A stretch of 64,000 nucleotides of DNA from Sphagnum magellanicum (lineage: Eukaryota > Streptophyta > Sphagnopsida > Sphagnales > Sphagnaceae): positions 13,314,041 to 13,378,040 of the forward strand of contig CM038917.1 in assembly GCA_021904315.1 (NCBI GenBank), in the 5' to 3' direction. Shown here in pieces: positions 46,712-59,589 of the stretch. Both the position numbers and the translations under genes were made by a program. How positions within the stretch are numbered: position 1 is the stretch's first letter; each line of letters starts with the position of its first letter. Under the pieces are notes generated by a model, which saw only the letters and a list, made by a program, of their open reading frames with translations, was not told the origin of the DNA and searched no databases.

Positions 46712-49700
46712 CTGCTTTCTGGCAGTACATCCTAGGTTAGGTAAAGTTGGCACCTTAATTGAATGCTCAGGGGCAATCCAGTTTGCATATAAATTGATCC
46801 CTAAACCTCAAACCTTTTTGTAGGATCTGACAGGTAACAGAGATTGGCCTCTCAAAACATTGTGTAATATACTGGGATCCCACCCCTCCAATGCGGTTGC
46901 ATCGGTGGAAGCAGTGTTCTGGTCTAGTGAGTTTTGTGACCTGTGTAGTTTGACCTAAATAAGTAATCAAAATAGTGAAGAGTGCTGTTTCTTAGGGCCA
47001 TTGACATACCTCGTTAAAATTAATTTGGTTGACATGATGAAAGCTCGTGCACAAATCTTTTGCCAACTACTGGGTTGATGTTGTGAGTAACTTGCTGAAG
47101 CTTACTCCAAGGTCATGTGCAGGCAAGACTTGACTTGCTGGGTGGTCGAGGTCATTTTTTGGGAACTTTATGGAACTCTTCTTATTTTTAACTGTCATTG
47201 GTTTGAACTTGCCATAAGGGGCAGAGTCATTATGTGATGAGCTGCTTGTCTGAACCTTTCAGTCTCTTGAGGCCTATGAAACTGGCATACTCTGGTTGAG
47301 GAATGATTAGTACAATCTGTATTACGTTTCTACTCCTTGGATATAAAGAAGGCAGATGTTACCTTACTTCTAAGGCACTTAGGTTCAAATTTGGTTCTTA
47401 CTTATTGGGACTAGAATTGGTGGTGAACTATTGCTTAATCACTGTTTAATTGTTAATTCTAGTCCCTTTTATACTTCTGAAACTATATCTTGGTTCTAGT
47501 TCCAAATATAGATGGAACAAGGAATATGGTTTTGGGTCTGGGTCTTAAAATACATTTACCCATTTTGATTCCAATTTTGAAAATTGGTCCCATTTGGATC
47601 TGTTTCTTTTTGATTGGAACCAGAACTGGTGGTTTTTTACTCTCTTAAACTAGCTTCACACCTAGAGGTAGCCTTTTCTTTGTACTTAGGCCAACTAAGT
47701 CGCTATCCCAGAATGATTGAGAAAAAGTAATCAAGTGTAGCATCTTTAGAAGCTTTTTGAAGCGTCTATGCATTGACACTGGTGCACTTCTCTACATAAC
47801 ATTGCCTATCAACAATCATATACCATCACTTGTAATCAAACCTAATTTTTGAGCTAGTTTACAGAATTTTTTTTTTGAGTACAAGGCCTTCCAGATATAT
47901 TGGATGCTTGTGAGGCCATGTCACCCCATCCTCATTTGGGACTTCAAATGAGATTTGTTGTGTTTTCATTCTTACAGACATCTTAATTGTTTTTACACCT
48001 CCTCGATGCTAAAACTTTCAAACGAAAATCAATTTAGGTTGCAGATCATACAAAATCGATGTCATAATTTAATGCAATTGTGTGTGTTGGAAACCAAAAC
48101 AAACAAGGTAAATGTCAAGATTCAATCTTTTTATGAGTTTTTTAACTTTCTTGATGGATGAAACTTTGCAAATGGAATACTTGTGGGGTTTGTTAATAGC
48201 AAGGTGGAACAAGATGAAAATCTAAAGGTTTTACATTCCATTCCTGATTTTATGCGTTTCAGTCCTTAAGTTCCAAGAATTATTCTTATGAATTCCAAAG
48301 ATGTATATTACATTGTTTAGCAGTTCATTTTAGGCAAATACAACACTCAAATAATCACAAACAAATTTTTATAAATGATCGATACGGATATGGTTCTAAA
48401 TTCTAAGATTTCATTAATTTAATCTTTGACTATTAAAGTTTCAATTCCTAATGAAACCTCTTAAAGTCAACCCATATTGAAAAATGTTAATGTTAGTTAG
48501 TATGGTGAAATCACTTTGAAAATCCTAAAAGAAAAACCTATAAAGTCCATAAGAATAAAAGCCCAATTACATATTTCAATTATGTACTCATGGGGCACAA
48601 AAAATTTGACAAACGAAAAAAAATTCATTTGAAAAGGACTTTGGAAAACAAGGTCCAATTTTAATCTTTCAAAAGTTCATAACTACCATTTGGTTAAGAT
48701 TTCACAAGAAAAATTTCATAGTTAACTTTATGATTTTATTTTTCAACCCATGTTTAATCACTATAAACAATTTAGAGTGGAATCAATATGAATTCTTGAA
48801 TTCCTTAATAATCTAATCAATTGAATAATCCATATATTTGATTTCAAAAGTTCATTTACTTGATGATTGTTGTGTAGATCAATAATCACAATTTGGAACA
48901 TCCACAACAATTAAGGATATTCTTATAGATTAGTTGATTGAACCTATTGGTCTTGGTTTATACTTCAAAACTTGCACCATAAATGCTAATCAGATTTCAT
49001 GGTTTGTTGGGATTGGTGGAGTAATGAAAACATTCTTTTTGCTTTGAAGAATCTAACTACTTATGATATCTTTGAACAATTACTTAATATTGCTCATGGG
49101 TGAACACTAAGTTTTTGACTTTGTTGTTGTGGTGTTTCATGGGTTTGTCTTCATCTATTATGGCAACTTATTCTAAAGTTATTATGGCCAGTTTCAATTT
49201 TCAAATAACATTATGCAAAATATAAGCACAAAGTATGTAAAAATTCAATCCAACTTGGTGCCTTTGCATATGATGAAAACTTATGTGTGCTATGTTGACT
49301 CTTTGATTTCAAGTATCCATTTTCCTATTTGAGTTGAGAGGGAAATTATAGCTAATCTAATATAGGAATGTGCATAACAATTGGGGACATCAAATTTACA
49401 ATATTCCTTCATTTGTTGAATAAAATATGTAACATGAAATAGTGACATCACCAAAAAAAAATCATCTTTTTACTTCCTTTCTCTAGTCCAATGGATTATA
49501 AGAAAAACGCCTTTGAAAAAAATTATATTCGGTTTTTGTATTAGACTTCAAAACATGTATTAATTCCTTTTCTTTTCTATCAACTAAATACCTTTGTGAA
49601 GTAATGTACTTCATTTCTAGGTGAAAATGCATATTAAACCATTGATATTTGATGGCATCATTTCTCATTTTATATAGAGGCATATGTTCATGTTGTTTAT

Positions 49701-50643
49701 ATATTCTATAAAGGTTTGAAGATTGTCCTATGTCTCTGCATTAACACCACAATAATGTTAGTATCTTTGACATCTTCTAAACTTCAAATTTATTGTTTAA
49801 AAAAAATTTATACTTACATGCAGGTGATGGCATAGACACTAATGTGTCTATACACATGGTTTGTTGTTTTTTCCACATCCAATGGATGTTGAAATTGTCA
49901 CTATAAAATAAGTCATTGGCGTCCCAACTTTTTCTTTCTTTGTATTTTTCTTGTTCATGTATTCTATCAAATTAGTTGCCTAGTCAAATGAAATATTTCA
50001 AGACCACATATTGATATTAGAAATACCAAAATCTTGATGGATCTCAAAAGACATATGTTGAAAAAAATTTATAGTATGGAAATAATAATAGGACTATTGA
50101 ACTATACATAAAACATTTCTTGCCAATTCATTGTCATAGCTTGTAAGTACCTTAGAACACTACCATTAATGAGTCCTCTAAGCATGCCATTGATCCAATC
50201 ATTAGAATCTATAGTTCACAATTCTCTAACAAGCTCATAAGTCCCAAAACACATTTAAGGCAGAAAACATATATGAATGTAATTACACACAAAAGGTTGA
50301 TATCATATTTACATTACTAATGAACTTTTGGAAACTAAATGCCAAGTGTGGAAATTACAAGAAAGTTACACATCTAAGTTGTTACATAACCTTGGGGAGC
50401 ATTATTGCTGAATTTTCAAAGAACCATTCAATTTTAGTCTTAAATTTTTTTCAAAATCAAAGAACTATTTGGTCTAGTTCTTTGAAGTAAAATGAGAATA
50501 AAAAAACCATTGGTTCTAGTTATGTTAAAACCATTAAAGACCTAACCATTGTCTATTTTATTCATTATTTTTTATATACATGCATGTTTCAAAAAAGGAG
50601 AAATATAAACAACTATTTGGACTTACATTTGTTTCTTTCACAA
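46712..50643. other. 3' flank of gene 2, then AT-rich DNA
   Basis: 46712 to about 47.4 kb keeps gene-like composition and likely holds the 3' UTR. At 47400-47640 there is a low-complexity stretch rich in GGTTCTAGTTCC/GGAACCAGAACTGG-type words. A loosely similar run occurs at about 40760-41310. The rest is AT-rich with no recognised gene; the minus frame at 49483-49683 could be a copia relic but is too short to assign. Confidence 0.4.
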
Positions 50644-50724
50644 TCTTATATATTAAAGTTACATGTCTGTCTGTCAGTCTGTCCGGGCAGTTTCCGGGCA
50701 CTGCCCGAACCTTTGTTTTTTGTT

Positions 50725-50758
<34 letters not shown>

Positions 50759-51117
50759 TGTTTTCTGTGTCAGTTAAACTGCCCGGACCTCTTTTTTTTT
50801 TTTTTTTTGGGTTTTGTTTTCTGTGTCAGTTAAAATGCCCAGACCTTTGTTTTTTTTTTTTTTTTGGGTTTTGTTTTATGTGTCAGTTAAACTGCCCGGA
50901 CCTTTTTTTTTTTTTTTTTGGGTTTTGTTTTCTGTGTCAGTTAAATTGCCCGGACCTTTTTTTTTTTTGGGGGGGGTTTTGTTTTCTGTGTCAGTTAAAC
51001 TGCCCGGACCTTTTTTTTTTTTTTTTTTTTGATGAATTTTGTTTTCTGTGTCAGTTAAACTGCCCGGACCTTTTTTTTTTTGCTCGACGGGTGCATTATG
51101 CACCGGGTTCACACTAG
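50644..51117 (+). mobile_element. Non-autonomous Helitron with expanded array (copy 2)
   Basis: 474 bp starting TCTTATATATTAAAGTTAC (after A) and ending GGTGCATTATGCACC, 9 nt, CTAG (before T). These are the same ends as the minus-strand copy at 1601-1853. A GTCTGTCTGTC run and CGGGCAGT...ACTGCCCG inverted repeat follow the 5' end. The interior is six copies of a 53-60-bp unit: GTTTTCTGTGTCAGTTAAAC, TGCCCGGACC and an oligo-T run. Copies differ mainly in T-run length and single bases. A poly-G run of about 38 bases sits at 50717-50756. The long plus-strand frame across it (50584-51117) is the translation of this array and not a gene. Confidence 0.88.
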
Positions 51118-52420
51118 TAAATATAAAAACATCATGTCCAATATAAAAATTGAATTTAAAAAAAAAAAGGGTTCAAACAAAATATTTATGACAAAGTGAA
51201 AAAACGATGACAAAAATATTCCAACCTTGTGGTCAAACTTGGAACTCAAGATATGAATTACATGAAAAATGGACAATATAAGTCTATTCCCTTTTTCAAA
51301 AAATGCAATTTTGTGCAATTTGTGGAATTGTGAAACTCAATAATAAAAAAAATTACAAAAAAAGATATAACAAATACAATAACACATCAAACAAACAAAA
51401 TGGTTGCACACCATAAACAATGGCAAATGTCATGATAGCACACAAGTTGCAATAATGGAGATTTCATGTACCTTTGTAACAAGTGCCGTTCAAACAAAAA
51501 AAAACCTTGGAATGCAACTTATGTAGTGTATCAAGCACCACCATACATGGCCACATTGCTCTTTACACACCCACTCCATGTGCAATTATTATCTTTCTTT
51601 GAGATTGGATTACATATGCAATCACAAAATTGGGGCTTTGCCACAAGTCAAATAATAGAAACTTATTGAATAGTTGTTTATTAAGTTAGGATGGCATCTT
51701 GGATCACAATTTTAATGCAGAAGAAACCTACTTTACTAGCACCACTACTATCACAAAATATGAAATTAAATCTTTGGTTTCAAACATACAAAACCATTTT
51801 TGAACAATCACATTAAAAAAGTAGCACGTGCATTCTCACACTAGATGCAATACAGCATATAATTGAAGAACAACCCACACAAAACATAGGGTTCCCAAAC
51901 ATGGACATTCCAATTAATATACAACCTAACCTTTTTATTTGACATGTGAGTTGATACTACATCTAATTTTAGAAAGAAAGCTTATTACATAATTGGACAT
52001 GTAGAATAACATGAAACAAATAAGGAAAAACAACAATATGGAACAATATTTGTAAAAGAAACCACATTAAATATTTAAATACAAGCCCTTTCACTTGAAA
52101 TGACATTATTTCCTTTTTTATTCCCATGCACAAACATGGAGCTCATGATGTTATTATATCTTTCAATGAATACTTAAAATACAAGATGATTACATTATTT
52201 TCACCTTTTACATTATACAAACCATACCTATTTTTCATGTATGATCTATGTCAAACATTATAATTCATTAAAGAAACCTCAAAAACATGTTTTGAAAAAG
52301 ACATGAAAACATGTAAAATACAAAACCCAAAAGTGATTGAACAAGATATCATTAAACATGTTATTAAATATAATCTTCTTGCAAACATAGAAGGCATTCT
52401 TCAATGGCACAAAACATAAC
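51118..52420. other. AT-rich DNA, no gene seen
   Basis: This stretch is AT-rich with short chance frames (for example 51466-51669) and no family resemblance found. Confidence 0.4.
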
Positions 52421-52429
52421 TACAAGACC

Positions 52430-53150
52430 TTTTATGCATGGTCAAACAATTTGGCATGTCACATTATTTTGTAATATCGATAATTGACAAAATGAGTTCA
52501 TTATGTTGGGAACAAATTATTGATATTGAAAAAATTGTAAAATATTATGTAAAATATTTACATGCATCATTAAATTGGAAAGATTGCCTAATAAAATGTG
52601 TCATACAATTTCATGAGTCGACAAATTCATGCAACAACTTTTATTATCAGCACACCTGCATTTACTTGGCATTATAAAGGCATATGTAATATGTTATGAA
52701 ATTCAACAACATGGTTTACTTCATGCACACATCATTCTTTGGGTTGTAGAAATGACATTGAAAATATCACAAATAAAATTGTTGCATTTATTCTTACAAC
52801 ATTTGATGAAAAAAAAGATTTATACAACACATATAAAATACAAACACACTTTACAAAATTGCAATGAAAAAAATTTCATACATGTGGAAATAAATGTAAT
52901 TTAAATAAATTTAAAAAATCAATGCAAATATGGGTTCCCACTCAATGTGCAATTGAATCAATAATCTAAATATAACAATTACACCAATTGTTGGGAATAT
53001 TATCGCTTGAGATATGAAAATGACAATGTTGTGCCATACCATGCATCATTGTTTTTTTATGGAGTTCCCATCTCAACATTCAACGCACTACTTCTTCATA
53101 TTGGTCTTATTATTTCTTTAAATATACCATGAAATGTGAACCATATGGAC
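52430..53150 (+). pseudogene. Helitron Rep (HUH) domain relic
   Basis: The frame at 52629-52904 reads IIKAYVICYEIQQHGLLHAHIILWV. It matches the Rep replication-initiator motif of Helitron transposases (GKVxAYxYxxEFQKRGLPHAHIL), including the two histidines of the HUH metal site in LHAHI. The frame just before (52438-52677) fits the preceding conserved region in length. A block near 53015-53075 reads NDNVVPYHASLFF, resembling the NxWVVPYNPxLL motif that follows in the same domain. Stops and frameshifts interrupt it, and no helicase domain was recognised. It is not part of the short Helitron that ends at 51117. Confidence 0.7.
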
Positions 53151-56030
53151 CATTAAATTTAAACCAAAAGATTGTAAAATGTTTAGGCCTACAAAATGTT
53201 TCACAAGTGTAACTTCAATTCATACCCTCCCTTATAATCAACAAACATGATTCTTGTAGAAGTCGTACTCACATGTTTACAAATACCATTGGTTCAAAAA
53301 AATACAATGATAGAATACATTGATTCAAAACTTCCTCACATGCGTACAAAAATCATCACAAAATCAAGAGTTTTAGGGTTCCATCCCTTAGATGTCTACA
53401 ATAATTGACTTACTTATTTTGACAACATGAATTTTATTCAATATTTAACAAAACTTGAATATGAGAAATCATAACATCCCACTTTAAAATGTCATGGTCA
53501 AGATGACCTAGGAAACTTTATTTGCAAGAGTAACAAACTAACAAGATTTACAAATTTCCATCCCATACACAACATAGAAGGATTTTATTATAACATATTA
53601 TTACAAAATGTGTTTTTCAAAATGAAAATGAATTGTTGTCCACAACAAAATTTGAAAAAAATTATGTATGTGAACTTGTTACTATCACATCTATCATTAA
53701 TGATTTAAAACATTGTTATAGCTATAGAAGTTCAACTAATCAATAACACATTACAATTTCCATTGCTACACATTACAATTCACTTCCTACCACAATTCCC
53801 ATGAGTTTTAAATTCCAAACATTCCATCTTCCATTTTTATAAACTTATTCAATTTTATGACATTAACATTGAGTTTTTGGGTTGTAGGTACTACAAAACA
53901 CTTCTATGATAATTACACATTGAAACAAAAATAATCGATCTTAGATAGTTTCAGTTTTGTTAATGTCATGTTATAAACAAATATATTAAGCAAGTGGCAC
54001 ATTTCTTATATGTGATGCCCATTTTTTACTTTTCTTAAAATTTTGTTTAGGTCTTTTGCAACCTTCAAATTAATGAAAGGTTAATTTCAACCCATATCAC
54101 ATTTTCACTAACACATTTTTAAAACGTTTTTCAAAAGAAAGAAAGTCTCCTATTTATTTGATTTACAAACCTAAAGGCTCAAAAATGAAATTTATTATTT
54201 GCTCTTTTTTCCAATTTGGAGATAATTGTTCCTCATGCCAAACAACAAAATTAATAATATGGATTTTTGATTTCAAATAAACTTTACTTGTTTTTACTTT
54301 CCATCAAAATTAATGTTTTAATTAGATCTTCACATAGAATAAAAAATTACATTGTATTTTAGCAACATGTTGCAACATGTTGTTTTAAGCTATTATCTAA
54401 ATTTGGCCAAATTTCAAAAAAAAATTCCTCAAAATTAAGTGTTTTTTTGACCTTTTTTTCAAAAAGAACCTTTGTATGAATCACATTAGTTTTTTTTTTG
54501 TCACAGTGATGTAAAATTTCACCAAAAGAGAAAACGCATTGCTTTGGTTGTAGCACATTTTGATATTAAAGTCCCTTTGTAACAAAAAAAGGAACTAATG
54601 AAAACTTCCTTATAAATATGATCACAACATTGTAGTCCAACAATTGAATTCAAATGACTTGATTAGCACAATGATGTGCATCAAAATAATCTCTAGATCC
54701 TAATAAGAAAACCTAATCCTTCATCTTAGTGCATGTTCATGACTAGCTAGACTTGAATTTCATGATTTTTTTGCAAATGAATTAAGCTTTTCTAAGCATC
54801 ATTACACCCTTTTTTATCAACCATGACTACTTGCCACATACTTCTTACAAGGATAAACCCAACAATATTGTTTTCTAAAGGTATGGCCAAATATCAGTTC
54901 TTTCAATGTGCACTTAGTCTCTAGAGCTATGTATATCATCTCCTAACATGTAATGTTTTTATTTGAACTCATGCTTTGATGCATTCTAAAGCATAATTTT
55001 CTACAACCCACCATTCAACTATTTCCCAATTTCTTGTGCAGGAGGTAACCACCAGGTTCATGTATGAACCACTACAAGCAATGCAAACACTCTCATGTAG
55101 ACTTAAGGTTGAGATTCAACGTTTTGCAAAACTAGCTCAAGGATACCCCAATGAGTTTCTAGTTGCTTCCTCACTACATAGAATCTAACACACAAATTAG
55201 GTTTTGGACCCTAGGTTCTTTCCTTCACCAATGCATGGTTATTACATTGTTGTACATGCCTATCTGTCTACAATTAAAATCACTTTGAATTGTCATCACA
55301 CTTCAACATCAACCCTTCATAGAAAACTTGTTAAGTACATATATTGCACATTTGTCTCAAAAGTAGGTGGGCACAATGGAAAAGAAATCAACAACTATTC
55401 AAACAAAAAAAAAACATTTCTACTAATATTTCACGTTATCACTTAGCTCTATTGTTTATCGAAAGCCTTCCTTCCTCCTCCTTTTATCTTCCATTGCCAC
55501 CATCAACCTTCAAAGTTTCATCAATGTTCGCTTTCATCTCCACCACACAACAATTTTGTTGAAATAAATCTTGCATAATTACTTACAAACAACAAACCTT
55601 CCTACCTCATTTAACAAGCTCTCATGAATTTGTTACAATAATGGCCAATTTGGGGAAATAGACAATGATGGAAAACCTTTCCACTGTTGATGTGCAGAAA
55701 GTTGACAAAAACAACAAAAACTTTAAAAACTCCTAGTGTTCACATTGAAAGTATATATGTCTCCTAACAACACCTCATCTTAGTTCACACCTTTTCTAAT
55801 GAAATCAATACAAATTACAATCAATATCACTTAATAATGTTTGACTGCAAATTAATATGGAAAAACAAATTGCAAATATGATTTTACAAATTCAACTAAA
55901 ACTAAATTATTTCCTTAAATGTTATCCCTTTAGCAAAAAATAGCCATTTTCAAATAGGCCTTCTCCTCCACCAATAGATGGTCCCTAGACCCTTTATGTT
56001 CGGTTTTAAAATCTCAAGTTCACTCCCCTT
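53151..56030. other. AT-rich DNA between two transposase relics
   Basis: No gene is recognised. The left part could hold further decayed Helitron sequence and the right part the N-terminal half of the PIF/Harbinger transposase, but I could not identify motifs in either. Confidence 0.35.
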
Positions 56031-56039
56031 CATTGTTGG

Positions 56040-56300
56040 TCTTTCAAGTTTCAAGGTGATGAGGGTATTCATTGATATCATGGATAATGACCTTATACAA
56101 AAAAAGGGGAACATTTTATCTTAAAATTATTATACAACATGAAACATAAGAAGGGTCACCTAGTTATGGAGAATGCCTTTGGCATACTTAAAAAAACTTT
56201 CGAGAATTGTTAACAAAGTTAGACTTGAATGTATCCTTCATATTAAATGTGATCATTTGCTATTGTCTTTACATAACATGCTTTGGTTTCAAACAAAATC
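56040..56300 (+). pseudogene. PIF/Harbinger transposase (DDE_Tnp_4) relic
   Basis: Around 56056-56105 one frame reads GYSLISWIMTLYKK preceded by GD. It matches the GDxGYPLxxWLMTPY block that carries the second catalytic Asp of PIF/Harbinger transposases. At 56165-56290 the sequence reads MENAFGILKKTFRELLTKL followed by ILNVIICYCL. It matches the VENAFGxLKxRWR block with the catalytic Glu and the CxxLHN end. One frameshift separates the GD and GYSL parts. The spacing between blocks is normal. Terminal repeats were not found. Confidence 0.75.
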
Positions 56301-58530
56301 TTGTATTCAACAATTGAAGATAATTATTGAAAACTATATAATATGCATGTCCATTTGGAAGTGAACATTGATAACAAGTTCAATGTAGATCTTTAAATAA
56401 AAATAGTTCATACATTTTACAACCATGAAAAATCTAGAGCTCCCACATTACAGAATTATGTGTTAATTTGGATGACAAAGAAATGTTATATGATTAGCAA
56501 ATATAATTCAATTTTAACCTTATCTTGCATCAAAATTTTGATTGTCAAAGTCCATTCAACTTTGTTTTTTCGTTTTGTCATGTGTTCCCTTTAGTTGTTG
56601 ACATTTTTAGAATCCCCAAATTGGCAATTCATGAACATTTAGTTATTAGATTCAAATTCATTAAGGTTTCATTTTCTTGGTAGAATTCCCTTTATTAGTT
56701 GTTAGATTCCCCAAGTTGTCAATTGAAACTTTAATTGTTAAATTCAATTCATTTAGAACCTTTTATGCAAACAAGTTAACATTACTCACACTTCCACTGA
56801 TGTTGTCTTTCATAGATACCGTGCACATGATTTTCATTGAACCTAGGATTGTTTTGATCATATTCATGGCCTTGTATTGTAACTTTTTTTCAAAGATGGT
56901 CTTTTGGATTTGACATAACTATTCTTCCATAAGCATGTTTGAGTCACATATCTTGTCAATTGAATCAACAAATATGTAATTCCTTTTTATGTTTTGTCTA
57001 TTGGATGTTTTTATGTGCAAAACAATAGTTACAATTAACACTTATATTATCCAAATTCCAAGATCCACTGTTTGTATTATGAACATAATTTGTTTTTAGT
57101 AAGGTTGGTGTTTGAAGCTTTGACACATGAATGTTGATTGGAATGTTGGTTTGAATGTGCATTTGGTTGTCATTCAAAGGTTCAATTAAAGGTTTAATCA
57201 TAGCCTTGGTGAACAACCTTGGATGAACAAGAGATGGTATTTGAGGTGTTTGACCACATGATTAATTCCTAGAGGACATACAAAAGCATAAAGGTTAATG
57301 TTTTCTTTATTGAACTCAATTACACCAATGGGTTCTTTTATTTTTAACTCACATTTTGTTCGAAATTTCATGAATGTTGTAAACACTTATATTCAATCCC
57401 AATGGCTTATTTCTTGTGAAGTCTAGTAACATGTCATGGATGTTCCTATGAAAAAAATGCACCAAATGGAATGCATCAAACTTGTTTCATGGCCTCAATA
57501 TTGAGTATTCTTTGTTGTGGTTAGTTTTGGACATATAATAATTTTGTTCTTGAAATCTCTTTAGATTGACCCTTATTTGTTTTTGTGTGTAAGGCCATTT
57601 CCAATGTGTTGAGAGAATCTTGCAACCATGTGACAATCATGGAAATCTTTTCCATTTTGTTCTAGAATAGTCTCAAACATGTTTCACATGTCAATTTATC
57701 CAATGCTATTACGTGTTCATCTTGTTTTGCTTCTATGAATGCAAGAATTTTCTTGTGCTTCTAATTTAACTATCTTGATTTTCTTGTTTGAACTTCAATT
57801 GACACATTTGAATTGATGGTGGTAACTTTGTTTTTTCCTTTGTTTTTTTTCTTTGATGGGCTAATTATACCCCTAATTATAAACTAGTGGTATTTAGTGG
57901 ATATGGGACATAATGTGATTCATATTAATTAGTTCATGGGCACATGTTCACAACTTTGTTTTTTGGAAGGGGCCACATCAATTGACCCATCATTAGTTGT
58001 TTTTGGAACATTGGGCATCTCAATAAAAATACTTCTTTGAACAAATTGCAAAATAGAAACAAATGTGTCCCTCATTAATTTACCTTTTTAGTTTATATAC
58101 ATGAAAATTGAACTTTGGGCACACCATATGGGATAAAATTGAAATGCTATTGGGAACATCTTGGGGAAAAACTTGACAACTTAGGGAACTCCATGGGATC
58201 ATGATGAAAAAATGTTGGGAACACATGGGAACAAGGAAAAAAACAAAAAAAAACCTCCCATCACCCCACCCCCAAAACAAAAAAAATTGGGCCCATCATG
58301 AATGCATGTTAAACCTTTTCATTAGTTGCATGAAATTTTTATATCCAAAACTATTGGTCACCATTTTCGGCTTGGGCTAATGGTAGGTGCAGAATTTTGG
58401 GGACATAGTGTTGCATGTTTTTACATTCTTTTGTAAACATGTTGTAACAAAAAAAAATGACAAATGATTTGATGATTTATTTGTAGATTAAAGAAATACG
58501 ATATAATTTAAGAAATGTAATATGATCAAT
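56301..58530. other. AT-rich DNA, no gene seen
   Basis: No recognised coding sequence, although remains of the Harbinger element may extend into the left part. Confidence 0.35.
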
Positions 58531-58536
58531 GTTGGA

Positions 58537-59040
58537 TGGTTACAATATGAACAATTTGATATAATCTAGGAACAAAATGCAAGATGGTTACAATTTGAGA
58601 AATGCAAACTAATTTTTGACAATTCTCAATTTCATTATTTATGTTATAATTGTAAAAAAAATGGAGATTGTGGTTTGAAATGTGAAAAAGTTAGTGTTAA
58701 TAGGAAATTGAAAAGGATTTGGTGCTCTATTTTTTTTTTTTTAGATGGTAGATGGTTATAATTTGAATAAGGTAAGTTGGTTTTTGGGAGTTTGAATTTT
58801 AATCATTTGTGTTATTACAATTGTCAAAACTTTGAAAATGTTAATTTCAATTGCAAACAAGTTAGTGTTAACAAGAATTTGAAACATGACTTGATGTTGT
58901 GTTTTGTCTATTAGATGGAAAATGGTTGTCATTTGAGCAATGCAAACTAGTTTTTGAGAATGAAAGTGTGTGATTACAATTGTTAAAGTTGAAGATGGTG
59001 TTTTCAAACATTTGTGTAGAACTACATCCATTTGCCTAGA
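58537..59040. repeat. Tandem repeat, period about 169 bp, three copies
   Basis: The phrase GATGGTTACAATTTGA-GCAA recurs at 58583, 58751 and about 58921. It is followed each time by GTTTTTGAG, then ATTACAATTGT, then a GTTAGTGTTAA and TTGATGTTGTGTTTT-like stretch. Spacing is 168-170 bp, and a partial copy precedes at 58537. Copies are diverged. The length is in the range of satellite monomers, but three copies are not evidence of a satellite array. Confidence 0.65.
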
Positions 59041-59589
59041 GCTTTGAAGGTTTTCTTGTTTTTCAATTTGCTACTTCTGTGATTTATTTCGATAGTTGGT
59101 TTACTTTTGATTTTGTTCAATTGTTGATGTTGTAGCATGACAAATGGAAAGTACTATGCTTGTTTCTTTTGATGTTCCTCTAATACTAATGGTAGGAACA
59201 ATATGGGTGTAGTTGAACATTTTGTGTAGTGATGATGAGGAAGAATGATTTCAAGCTTTCTTTTTACAATAGTGAAGAGGAACTTGTGCAAGCTTCCCAT
59301 GCTTTTTGTGGTGATGATGGGGAGGTGATTAGGAGAAAGTTGTTTTAAGATTTTGTTAACAATGAATTACAAGCTTAACTTTATCCTCATACAAAATATT
59401 GTATTTTAGATTCCAAATCTTCATTTTATGAAGATTCAATTTTAATAAACATTGGGCTTAACATTATTGTCCTATGTGCACACGATAGCAAGGACACCAT
59501 GTTATTACTTTTGTTACATAACATTGGATATGTGAATGGGCTTCTTGTTTTTTTGATCCTTAACATTGAACAAATATCAATGTTTTTGG

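Noticed and set aside
47400-47640. GGTTCTAGTTCC/GGAACCAGAACTGG words as inverted repeats of a transposon
   Set aside because: Low-complexity and without definable ends. Similar words near 40.8-41.3 kb could be chance.
49483-49683. Minus-strand frame resembling a copia RNase H tail
   Set aside because: Too short and too diverged to separate from chance; no neighbouring copia motifs were found.
50584-51117. 177-aa open frame with repeated FFFFFGFCFLCQLNCPDL-type units
   Set aside because: It is the translation of the Helitron's tandem units and oligo-T runs, and other frames of the same array are open too. Not a gene.
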